Under the pieces are notes generated by a model. That model saw only the letters and a list, made by a program, of their open reading frames with translations. It was not told the origin of the DNA and made no database searches. This document shows positions 11,319-17,593 of a DNA stretch of 40,277 nt, one piece after another. Origin of the DNA: Betaproteobacteria bacterium UBA5582 (GTDB lineage Bacteria > Pseudomonadota > Gammaproteobacteria > Burkholderiales > Rhodocyclaceae); the NCBI GenBank assembly GCA_002425245.1, contig DILW01000090.1:1-40277 (forward strand). The letters are read 5' to 3'. How positions within the stretch are numbered: position 1 is the first letter of the stretch; each line of letters starts with the position of its first letter. The translations under genes and the position numbers were made by a program.

Positions 11319-11774
11319 ATGCTCGATACCCAGGTCCCCGACTTCACCCTCCCGGCAACCGGTGGAACGGCGTTCCGCCTCACCGAGCAGGAAGGCAAGA
11401 TCGTCGTCATCTACTTCTACCCCAAGGACAGCACTCCCGGCTGCACTACCGAAGGCCAGAATTTCCGCGACCTGCACGAGCAGTTCGCCGCCGCTGGTGC
11501 GGTCATTCTCGGCATCTCCCGCGACAGTCTGAAGGCGCATGAAAATTTCAAAAGCAAACAATCCTTCCCCTTCCAGCTCGGTTCGGATGCCGATGAGGCG
11601 GTGTGCACGCTGTTTGGTGTGATCAAGGACAAGATGATGTACGGCAAGCTGTGCCGGGGCATCGAGCGCAGCACTTTCGTCATCGACCGGGCCGGCGTCT
11701 TGCGGCGCGAGTGGCGCGGCGTCAAGGTCGCAGGCCACGCCCAGGAAGTTCTCGATTTCGTGAACACCCTCTGA
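11319..11774 (+). CDS. bcp: Peroxiredoxin of the Bcp/PrxQ type
   Basis: A 151-residue thiol peroxidase that reduces hydrogen peroxide and organic hydroperoxides. The active-site motif PxxxTxxC is present as PKDSTPGC with peroxidatic Cys42. The resolving Cys expected five residues later in E. coli-type Bcp is Gln47 here, so resolution must use C96, C112 or an external thiol. The late Arg in IERSTFVID is conserved. I start at the ATG at 11319, which has an AGGAAGG ribosome site and gives the normal N-terminus (MLDTQVPDFTLP); an in-frame ATG at 11289 lacks one. The phoH-like gene follows 29 bases later on the same strand. Confidence 0.93.
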   Translation: MLDTQVPDFTLPATGGTAFRLTEQEGKIVVIYFYPKDSTPGCTTEGQNFRDLHEQFAAAGAVILGISRDSLKAHENFKSKQSFPFQLGSDADEAVCTLFGVIKDKMMYGKLCRGIERSTFVIDRAGVLRREWRGVKVAGHAQEVLDFVNTL

Positions 11775-11803
11775 TTCCGACCAACGCCAGCCGAGACCAC
11801 ACC

Positions 11804-13222
11804 ATGCCGCGCCAACCCGCTGCCAAGAAGGCCGCAATGACCAAGATTTTCGTGCTCGATACCAACGTCCTGATGCACGACCCGAGTTGCCTGTTCCGTT
11901 TCGAGGAACACGACATCTTCCTGCCGATCATGACCCTGGAAGAACTCGACAACCACAAGAAGGGCATGTCGGAAATTGCCCGCAACGCCCGCCAGGCCTC
12001 GCGCACGCTCGACGAGATGCTGGCTGGCGCCGACGTCGACATCGAGGAGGGCATCGATCTCAAGGGCCCGTCGAGCAAGCTGGCCAGTGGCCGGCTGTTC
12101 CTGCAGACCGAAGCGATCAGTGCCGAATTGCCGCAGGGCCTGCCGACCTCCAAGGTGGACAACCAGATCCTGTCGGTAGTCATCCACCTGCAGAAGAAAT
12201 TCCCCAAGCGCCCGGTGATCCTGGTGTCGAAAGACATCAACATGCGCATCAAATCGCGCGCGCTCAACCTGCTCGCCGAGGATTACTTCAACGACAAGGT
12301 GCTCGAGGATACCGACATCCTCTACGCCGGCACCCGCGCCCTGCCCGACGATTTCTGGGACAAGCACGGCAAGGGCATGGAATCCTGGAAGAAGGATGCC
12401 AAGACCTATTACAAGGTCACCGGCCCGCTCTGCCCGCAACTGCTGGTCAACGAATTCGTCTGGCTGGAGAAGGACGGCTTCTCGGCCATCGTCAAGGAAG
12501 TCGCGGGCAAGACCGCAATCCTCGAGACCCTGATCGACTACACGCATCCGAAAAATGCCGTGTGGGGCATCACCGCCCGCAACCGCGAGCAGAATTTCGC
12601 GCTCAACCTGCTGATGAATCCGGACATCGATTTCGTCACCCTGCTCGGCCAGGCGGGTACCGGCAAGACCCTGCTCACGCTGGCCGCGGGTCTGACCCAG
12701 ACCCTGGAGGGCAAGCAGTTCGCCGAGATCATCATGACCCGCGTCACCGTCCCGGTTGGCGAGGACATCGGCTTTCTGCCGGGCAGCGAGGAAGAAAAGA
12801 TGGCGCCATGGATGGGCGCCCTCGAAGACAACCTCGAAGTCCTTACCCACACCGACGACAGCAGCCCTTACGGCGGCGACTGGGGCAAGGCAGCGACGCA
12901 CGACATCATTCGCTCGAAGATCAAGGTCAAGTCGCTCAACTTCATGCGCGGCCGTACCTTCCTGAAGAAGTACCTGATCATCGACGAAGCGCAGAACCTG
13001 ACGCCGAAGCAGATGAAAACACTGGTCACTCGTGCCGGCCCCGGTACCAAGGTGGTCTGTCTCGGCAACATCGCGCAGATCGACACCCCCTACCTGACCG
13101 AGGGCAGTTCGGGCCTGACCTACGTGGTGGACCGCTTCAAGGGCTGGCCGCATTCCGGTCACATCACGTTACAGAGAGGCGAACGTTCGCGACTGGCTGA
13201 CCACGCTGCCGACGTGCTATAG
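11804..13222 (+). CDS. PIN domain - PhoH family ATPase
   Basis: A 472-residue two-domain protein (PhoH2/YlaK type). Residues about 12-150 are a PIN ribonuclease domain, beginning IFVLDTNVLMHD with the first catalytic Asp and the later acidic LEELDNH. Residues about 245-470 are the PhoH ATPase with Walker A GQAGTGKT near 282 and Walker B YLIIDEAQNL near 392. Proteins of this architecture act as ATP-dependent RNA helicase-ribonucleases. Two ATGs are possible: 11804 (MPRQPAAKKAA extension) and 11837, which has a better ribosome site (AAGAAGG). I keep the first because lysine-rich leaders are common in homologues, but the second is equally defensible. A terminator follows at 13244. Confidence 0.92.
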   Translation: MPRQPAAKKAAMTKIFVLDTNVLMHDPSCLFRFEEHDIFLPIMTLEELDNHKKGMSEIARNARQASRTLDEMLAGADVDIEEGIDLKGPSSKLASGRLFLQTEAISAELPQGLPTSKVDNQILSVVIHLQKKFPKRPVILVSKDINMRIKSRALNLLAEDYFNDKVLEDTDILYAGTRALPDDFWDKHGKGMESWKKDAKTYYKVTGPLCPQLLVNEFVWLEKDGFSAIVKEVAGKTAILETLIDYTHPKNAVWGITARNREQNFALNLLMNPDIDFVTLLGQAGTGKTLLTLAAGLTQTLEGKQFAEIIMTRVTVPVGEDIGFLPGSEEEKMAPWMGALEDNLEVLTHTDDSSPYGGDWGKAATHDIIRSKIKVKSLNFMRGRTFLKKYLIIDEAQNLTPKQMKTLVTRAGPGTKVVCLGNIAQIDTPYLTEGSSGLTYVVDRFKGWPHSGHITLQRGERSRLADHAADVL

Positions 13223-13243
13223 TCATAGCCAATGTTTCGCCTC

Positions 13244-13272
13244 AGGCCGTGTCCCGCGACACGGCCTTTTCA
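13244..13272 (+). terminator. Rho-independent terminator after phoH-like gene
   Basis: A 9-bp perfect stem, GGCCGTGTC (13245-13253) with GACACGGCC (13258-13266), has a CCGC loop and a TTTTC tail. It lies 22 bases past the PhoH stop and 33 bases before the next gene. Confidence 0.85.
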
Positions 13273-13304
13273 TTTCGAATTTCGACGCTCGCTTGGGGAA
13301 AGCC

Positions 13305-14546
13305 TTGAAACGCAGAGACTTCCTGGCCACCGCCGCCCTCTTCTCATTGTTTGCCGGCGAAGCACAGGCCGACACGAAGAAAAAGAAAACCAGCAGTAAA
13401 AGGAAAAGCACGACCAAGGCGAAACGGAAAAAGCCATCGACCTCACCACGAACAAGTGCTGCCCGTGCCTCCAGCGCAGCCGCGGTACACAGCGCTGACA
13501 GCCCGCTGATCGACAGCCCCCCGGAAGGCACCTCGACCTCCCGCCTGCCGCCGGTCCGCGCGCAGGAACTGCCCAACGACTGGCTGAGTTATCAGATCAC
13601 CACCACCCTGCGCCTCAACGCACCGGGCAAGCACGCCCGGCTCTGGCTTCCTCTGCCGTCTTCGGTGGAAACGCTCTACCAGCGCGTCAGCAGCCATGCC
13701 TGGCAAGGCAATCCGCATACCGCGGCGATCCAGCGCGAACCCGACGGGCAACTCGAAATTCTCCATTGCGAATGGCCTGACGCAAGCAACGTCAGCCTGC
13801 AGCTGGTCACTCGGGTGAACACTGCCGACCGTCATTTCGACATTACGCGGCGTACCGTCGCCCCCGAGCGCGACGATATCCTGCGCACCAACCTCCGGGC
13901 CAGCCGATTGATTCCCAACGACGGTCTGGCCCGTGACCTGGGGGAACGCATCGTTGGCCGCATCAGGGACCCGCTCGCTCAGGTCAAGGCCATCTACGAC
14001 TGGATCTGCGAAAACGCCATCTATGATCTGAACGCTCAGGGCTGCGGCACGGGTGACATCAACTACCAGCTCAGCAGTGGCCGTTATGCCGGTCGCTCGG
14101 CCGACATCAACGGCTTGTTCGTTTCGATCTGTCGCGCCATCGGCATCCCGGCACGTTGCGTCTTCGGTCTTCGCACCGGTTCTTCCAGGCTGTTTCAGAG
14201 CCTCGGCCTGCGCAGCGAAGATGCCAGCCAGGGGCAGCATGTCCGGGCCGAATTCTACCTCCCGGGATATGGCTGGATCGCCGTCAATCCGAGCGACGTC
14301 TGTCGTGCGGCCGCCTACGAAAAACTGGGCAGCAACGATTCGCGCCTGAGCTCGTTGAAACGCGTCCTGTTCGGTGTGTGGGAAATGAACTGGGTGGCTT
14401 TCCACAACGGTACCGACGTCCAGCTTCCCGGACGCGGCAGCCGTATGCCCTTCTTCATCCACCCCGAGGTGCAGCTGGACGGCCAGAAGGTCGCCGAATC
14501 GGGCATTACCGGACGAGTCTGGTCAATCAGCGTACGCCGGATCTGA
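13305..14546 (+). CDS. Exported transglutaminase-like protein with Ser in place of the catalytic Cys
   Basis: A 413-residue protein. A TTG at 13305, preceded by GGGGAAAG, gives a Tat-type signal peptide (KRRDFLATAALF, ending AQA). Residues 24-62 are a Lys/Ser/Thr-rich low-complexity linker with runs such as KKKK and KRKK. From residue 90 comes a beta-sandwich region (LRLNAPGKHARLWLPLP), then a transglutaminase core near 225-335: YDWICENAIYD, GCGTGDI, GRSADINGLF, RAIGIPAR, HVRAEFYLPGYGW and VNPSD. In relatives the GRSADIN position reads G-K-C-A-D, so the nucleophile is Ser265 (codon TCG, 14097-14099). His312 is kept, and the Asp of the triad appears as Asn328. It may be a non-catalytic binding protein or a changed enzyme. 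An alternative TTG start lies at 13293. It stands alone between the phoH terminator and convergent dnaB. Confidence 0.8.
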   Translation: MKRRDFLATAALFSLFAGEAQADTKKKKTSSKRKSTTKAKRKKPSTSPRTSAARASSAAAVHSADSPLIDSPPEGTSTSRLPPVRAQELPNDWLSYQITTTLRLNAPGKHARLWLPLPSSVETLYQRVSSHAWQGNPHTAAIQREPDGQLEILHCEWPDASNVSLQLVTRVNTADRHFDITRRTVAPERDDILRTNLRASRLIPNDGLARDLGERIVGRIRDPLAQVKAIYDWICENAIYDLNAQGCGTGDINYQLSSGRYAGRSADINGLFVSICRAIGIPARCVFGLRTGSSRLFQSLGLRSEDASQGQHVRAEFYLPGYGWIAVNPSDVCRAAAYEKLGSNDSRLSSLKRVLFGVWEMNWVAFHNGTDVQLPGRGSRMPFFIHPEVQLDGQKVAESGITGRVWSISVRRI

Positions 14547-14555
14547 CGAGCGCTT

Positions 14556-15962
14556 TCAGTCCCGGGCGTCCTGGAAGCCGCCCGAGGCGAGATTCTCGAA
14601 ACGAGTGTATTCGCCGAGGAAGGCCAGGCGCACGGTCCCGGTCGGGCCGTTACGCTGCTTGCCGATGATCACTTCGGCCATTCCCTTATCGGGAGAATCC
14701 GGCTTGTAGTACTCGTCGCGGTACATCATCAGGATCACGTCGGCATCCTGTTCAATGGCGCCGGATTCGCGCAAGTCGGACATCATCGGACGTTTGTCAG
14801 TGCGCTCCTCGACCTTACGCGACAACTGCGACAGGGCGACAATGGGCACCTGCAGCTCCTTGGCGAGCGACTTGATCGAGCGGGAGATTTCTGACACTTC
14901 GGTTGCCCGGTTCTCACCCTGCTTGTTGCCGCTCATCAGCTGAATGTAGTCGATCACCAGCAGGCCGAGCTTGCCGCCGTACTGGCGGGCCAGGCGCCGG
15001 GCGCGGGCACGCAGGTTGGCCGGACTGAGGCCGCCGGTCTCGTCGATGTAGATCGGCGCTTCGTGCAGTTTGCCAAGCGCGAACGACAGGCGCGACCACT
15101 CGTCGTCGCTCATGCGGCCGGTGCGCAGGCTTTGCGAATTGAGCCGGCCGATCGACGCCAGCATCCGCATCGCCAATTGGGCGCCGCCCATTTCCATGGA
15201 GAACACGCCAACCGGGAGGCCGGTATCGACCGCCACGTTCTCGGCGATGTTCAGGGCAAAGGCCGTCTTGCCCATCGATGGACGGCCGGCGACGATGATC
15301 AGGTCGCCGGGCTGAAAACCCGAGGTCTTCTGGTCGAGATCGGCAAACCCGGTCGGCACACCGGTAATGTCGGACGGATTGTCGCGGTCGTGCAGTTCCT
15401 GGATACGCTCGACCACCTGCGTCAGCAGCGGGTTGATATGTACGAAACCCTCGGCATGGCCGGCACCGGCTTCGGCAATCTTGAAAATCTTCGACTCGGC
15501 TTCGTCGAGCAGGGTGGCTGCATCGCGGCCAAGCGGGTTGAGTGCATCGCCGGCGATTTCGTCGGCCGTCGCCACCAGTTGCCGGAGAACGGCCCGCTCA
15601 CGGACGATTTCAGCATAGCGGCGGATGTTCGCCGCCGACGGCGTATTCGCCGCCAGCTCGCCGAGATAGGCCAGACCGCCGGTCTGGTCCCCATCCCCGG
15701 CAGCGTCCAGCGCTTCGGCCACGGTAACCACGTCGGCCGGCTTGGCCTTTTCCAGCAAATTGCGGATCTGGCGGAAGATACGCCGATGCTCGTCGCGGTA
15801 AAAATCGGTTTCAGCGACCTGGTCGCCAATGCGGTCCCAGGCATGGTTGTCGAGCAGCAGGCCGCCGAGCACCGACTGTTCGGCCTCGATCGAGTGCGGC
15901 GGCACGCGCAGCGTATCCAGTGAAGGGTCGGTGGTTCTCTGCTTGCTCTGACGCTGATTCAT
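14556..15962 (-). CDS. dnaB: Replicative DNA helicase
   Basis: A 468-residue hexameric helicase that unwinds DNA at the replication fork. The N-terminal domain, starting near residue 20 (PPHSIEAEQSVLGGLLLD), is the DnaG-interacting helical collar. The RecA-like C-terminal domain carries Walker A GRPSMGKTA near residue 228, Walker B LLVIDYIQLM and the arginine-finger region. The length is normal and there is no intein. It is the last gene of the rpsF-priB-rpsR-rplI-dnaB run, but a terminator between rplI and dnaB suggests partial separation. It ends 9 bases from the convergent transglutaminase-like gene, with no visible terminator between them. Confidence 0.98.
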   Translation of the reverse strand: MNQRQSKQRTTDPSLDTLRVPPHSIEAEQSVLGGLLLDNHAWDRIGDQVAETDFYRDEHRRIFRQIRNLLEKAKPADVVTVAEALDAAGDGDQTGGLAYLGELAANTPSAANIRRYAEIVRERAVLRQLVATADEIAGDALNPLGRDAATLLDEAESKIFKIAEAGAGHAEGFVHINPLLTQVVERIQELHDRDNPSDITGVPTGFADLDQKTSGFQPGDLIIVAGRPSMGKTAFALNIAENVAVDTGLPVGVFSMEMGGAQLAMRMLASIGRLNSQSLRTGRMSDDEWSRLSFALGKLHEAPIYIDETGGLSPANLRARARRLARQYGGKLGLLVIDYIQLMSGNKQGENRATEVSEISRSIKSLAKELQVPIVALSQLSRKVEERTDKRPMMSDLRESGAIEQDADVILMMYRDEYYKPDSPDKGMAEVIIGKQRNGPTGTVRLAFLGEYTRFENLASGGFQDARD

Positions 15963-15976
15963 GGTGATGCCCGAAA

Positions 15977-16003
15977 TGAAAAAGGCCTCGCGATTGCGAG
16001 GCC
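15977..16003 (-). terminator. Terminator between rplI and dnaB
   Basis: The inverted repeat GGCCTCGC (15984-15991) and GCGAGGCC (15996-16003) has a GATT loop. Read on the minus strand it is followed by five T residues (A tract at 15979-15983). It lies between the rplI stop and the dnaB start and would attenuate read-through from the ribosomal genes into dnaB. Confidence 0.8.
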
Positions 16004-16025
16004 CTGAAGCGTAAGTTAAACCGTC

Positions 16026-16472
16026 TTACTCGGCAACTACCGTCACGGTGATGTTGGCAACCACGTCGGTGTGCAGGGCAACATCGATCGGGAACTCGCC
16101 AATCGCCTTGAGCGGGCCGTCCGGCATGCGGATGGCCGACTTGTCGACGGTGAAGCCGGCACCGGCCAGTGCTTCAGCGATGTCGGCATTGCCGACGGAA
16201 CCGAACAGACGACCGTCCATGCCAGCCTTGCGGGCGACGGAAACGGCAACGCCGTTCATCTTCTCGGCAACGCCCTGGGCAGCGGCCAGCTTCTCGGCGG
16301 CAGCCTTTTCCAGTTCGGCGCGGCGCGCTTCGAACTCGGCCATGGCAGCCGGCGTGGCACGCTTGGCCATGCGTTGCGGGATCAGGAAGTTACGGGCGTA
16401 GCCGTCCTTGACCTTGACCACATCACCCAGGTTACCCAGATTGACAACCTTCTCGAGCAGAATGATTTGCAT
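16026..16472 (-). CDS. rplI: 50S ribosomal protein L9
   Basis: A 148-residue large-subunit protein that binds 23S rRNA with its N-terminal domain. The N-terminus MQIILLEKVVNLGNLGD and the GYARNFLIP segment are diagnostic. A long connecting helix (EARRAELEKAAAEKLAA) leads to the C-terminal domain with GRLFGSVGNADI. A GGGGAG ribosome site precedes the ATG, and the gap to rpsR is 18 bases. Confidence 0.99.
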   Translation of the reverse strand: MQIILLEKVVNLGNLGDVVKVKDGYARNFLIPQRMAKRATPAAMAEFEARRAELEKAAAEKLAAAQGVAEKMNGVAVSVARKAGMDGRLFGSVGNADIAEALAGAGFTVDKSAIRMPDGPLKAIGEFPIDVALHTDVVANITVTVVAE

Positions 16473-16490
16473 GTTTCGTCTCCCCGGAAA

Positions 16491-16766
16491 TTATTGATGG
16501 TTGTCGGTGTAGGGCAGCAGGGCCAGGAAGCGGGCGCGCTTGATCGCGGTGCCCAGCTGGCGCTGATAGCCGGCCTTGGTGCCGGTCAGGCGAGCCGGCA
16601 TGATCTTGGCGTTTTCCTGGATGTATTCCTTGAGGACGTCGACGTCCTTGTAGTCGATCTGTTCGACCTTTTCTGCCGTGAAGCGGCAGAACTTGCGACG
16701 CTTGAACAGGCTGTTGCCGCGACGCTTTTTCTTGTCATCAATCTTCTTCTTGAAGAATCGTGCCAT
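16491..16766 (-). CDS. rpsR: 30S ribosomal protein S18
   Basis: A 91-residue small-subunit protein that pairs with S6 on the platform. The core KFCRFTAEKVEQIDYKDVDVLK and the GTKAGYQRQL / IKRARFLALLPY segment are typical. Its first 29 bases overlap the end of priB in another frame, so translation is probably coupled. The lysine-rich N-terminus (FFKKKIDDKKKRR) is usual in betaproteobacteria. Confidence 0.99.
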   Translation of the reverse strand: MARFFKKKIDDKKKRRGNSLFKRRKFCRFTAEKVEQIDYKDVDVLKEYIQENAKIMPARLTGTKAGYQRQLGTAIKRARFLALLPYTDNHQ

Positions 16767-17067
16767 TTTCGTTTCCTTCCAAATATTCGATAGTGTTCGC
16801 GTGGATCACGGGTGTTCTGCTGTTGCGTCCCCGGGCGGCGATGAATCCTTCGATTCGCATCATGCCGCCAAGCGGTGCTGCCTCCAGCCAGCGTGCTGCA
16901 TCACCGAGCGCCAGAACTGCCATTTCAACGTCCACCTGTCTTTCGCTGCCGTTTTCGATCAGCGTCGAGTGGTGTTGCAGTCTGCCTTCACTGACCGGTA
17001 TGCCTGCCGGTGTGTAGCGCAAGGCTTTGCGCTCGACCAGGCTGCCGGACAGGGTGATGGTGTTCAG
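16738..17067 (-). CDS. priB: Primosomal replication protein N, probable CTG start
   Basis: A 109-residue single-stranded-DNA-binding OB-fold protein that helps PriA reload the replisome at stalled forks. The core ALRYTPAGIPV, the VEMAVLALG strand and GFIAARGRNSRTPVIHA match PriB. Starting at the TTG at 17022 would remove the first OB strand (NTITLSGSLVE), which is conserved in the family and encoded in frame just upstream. The only start near that strand is a CTG at 17067, placed 6 bases after a GGGGAAG ribosome site. I therefore assign CTG, which gives the normal family length (about 100-110). It begins 25 bases after the rpsF stop and overlaps rpsR by 29 bases. Confidence 0.88.
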   Translation of the reverse strand: MNTITLSGSLVERKALRYTPAGIPVSEGRLQHHSTLIENGSERQVDVEMAVLALGDAARWLEAAPLGGMMRIEGFIAARGRNSRTPVIHANTIEYLEGNENGTILQEED

Positions 17068-17073
17068 TACGCG

Positions 17074-17080
17074 CTTCCCC
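17074..17080 (-). promoter_or_regulatory. Ribosome binding site fixing a CTG start for priB
   Basis: GGGGAAG on the minus strand lies between the rpsF stop and the priB reading frame, 6 bases before CTG at 17067. No ATG, GTG or TTG in the priB frame lies at a workable distance from it. Confidence 0.65.
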
Positions 17081-17092
17081 GTGAAACCCGGA

Positions 17093-17467
17093 TCAGGCAG
17101 CAGCGTCGGCTGCAGCTTCGGTTTCGCCAGCCAGCAGCGACTTCGACTTTTCTTCCTTCATCATCGGGGAAGGCGTCGTCACGGCGGACTTCATCTTGAC
17201 GGTCAGATGACGCAGAACTGCATCATTGAACTTGAAGGAATGCTCGAGCTCGCCCAGCGTCTCGCCGTCGCATTCGATATTCATCAGCACGTAGTGTGCC
17301 TTGTGGATCTTCTGGATCGGGTAAGCCAGTTGACGGCGACCCCAGTCCTCCAGACGATGCACCGAACCACCCTTGGCGGTCACGATGGAACGATAGCGCT
17401 CGACCATGCCGGGCACTTGCTCGCTCTGGTCCGGATGGACGATGAAGCAGATTTCATAATGGCGCAT
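17093..17467 (-). CDS. rpsF: 30S ribosomal protein S6
   Basis: A 124-residue small-subunit platform protein that binds S18. The ferredoxin-like fold is evident from MRHYEICFIVHPDQSEQV, EDWGRRQLAYPIQKIHKAHYVL and DAVLRHL. The C-terminal 25 residues are a flexible tail rich in Ala, Glu and Lys. A strong AAAAGGAG ribosome site precedes the ATG. It heads the rpsF-priB-rpsR-rplI cluster. Confidence 0.99.
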   Translation of the reverse strand: MRHYEICFIVHPDQSEQVPGMVERYRSIVTAKGGSVHRLEDWGRRQLAYPIQKIHKAHYVLMNIECDGETLGELEHSFKFNDAVLRHLTVKMKSAVTTPSPMMKEEKSKSLLAGETEAAADAAA

Positions 17468-17488
17468 GCAAACTCCTTTTGGGATAAA

Positions 17489-17514
17489 CCCCCCGTCATG
17501 CGTTAGCGGTGGGG
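17489..17514 (-). promoter_or_regulatory. Candidate S6:S18-type autoregulatory leader hairpin
   Basis: In the rpsF leader, CCCC (17511-17514 on plus as GGGG) can pair with GGGG (17491-17494) around an internal region holding ACCG, then CTAACGCATGAC. A CCG triplet beside a leader hairpin is the known recognition feature of the S6:S18 complex in rpsF leaders. Here it is inferred by eye, without a covariance-model test. Confidence 0.35.
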
Positions 17515-17524
17515 CAAGGTGGAA

Positions 17525-17556
17525 AAGCCCGCGACTATATCACAAATCGCGGGCTT
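17525..17556 (-). terminator. Terminator hairpin after the fimV-like gene
   Basis: A 10-bp perfect stem, AAGCCCGCGA (17525-17534) with TCGCGGGCTT (17547-17556), has a 12-base loop and, on the minus strand, ends in CTTTTCC. The U tract is short, so termination may be partial. It overlaps the candidate rpsF promoter. Confidence 0.6.
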
Positions 17557-17567
17557 CAGCAGGTCAA
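17539..17567 (-). promoter_or_regulatory. Candidate rpsF operon promoter
   Basis: Minus strand: -35 TTGACC (17562-17567), a 17-base spacer and -10 TGTGAT (17539-17544). The -10 lies in the loop of the terminator hairpin. The predicted transcript starts near 17532, giving a leader of about 65 bases that would contain the candidate S6:S18 element. Confidence 0.45.
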
Positions 17568-17593
17568 CCGAAAATCAGGGAATCGCCGGACAC

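Noticed and set aside
17020..17022. TTG as the priB start
   Set aside because: It would remove a conserved beta-strand and has no ribosome site at normal spacing; the upstream CTG fits better.
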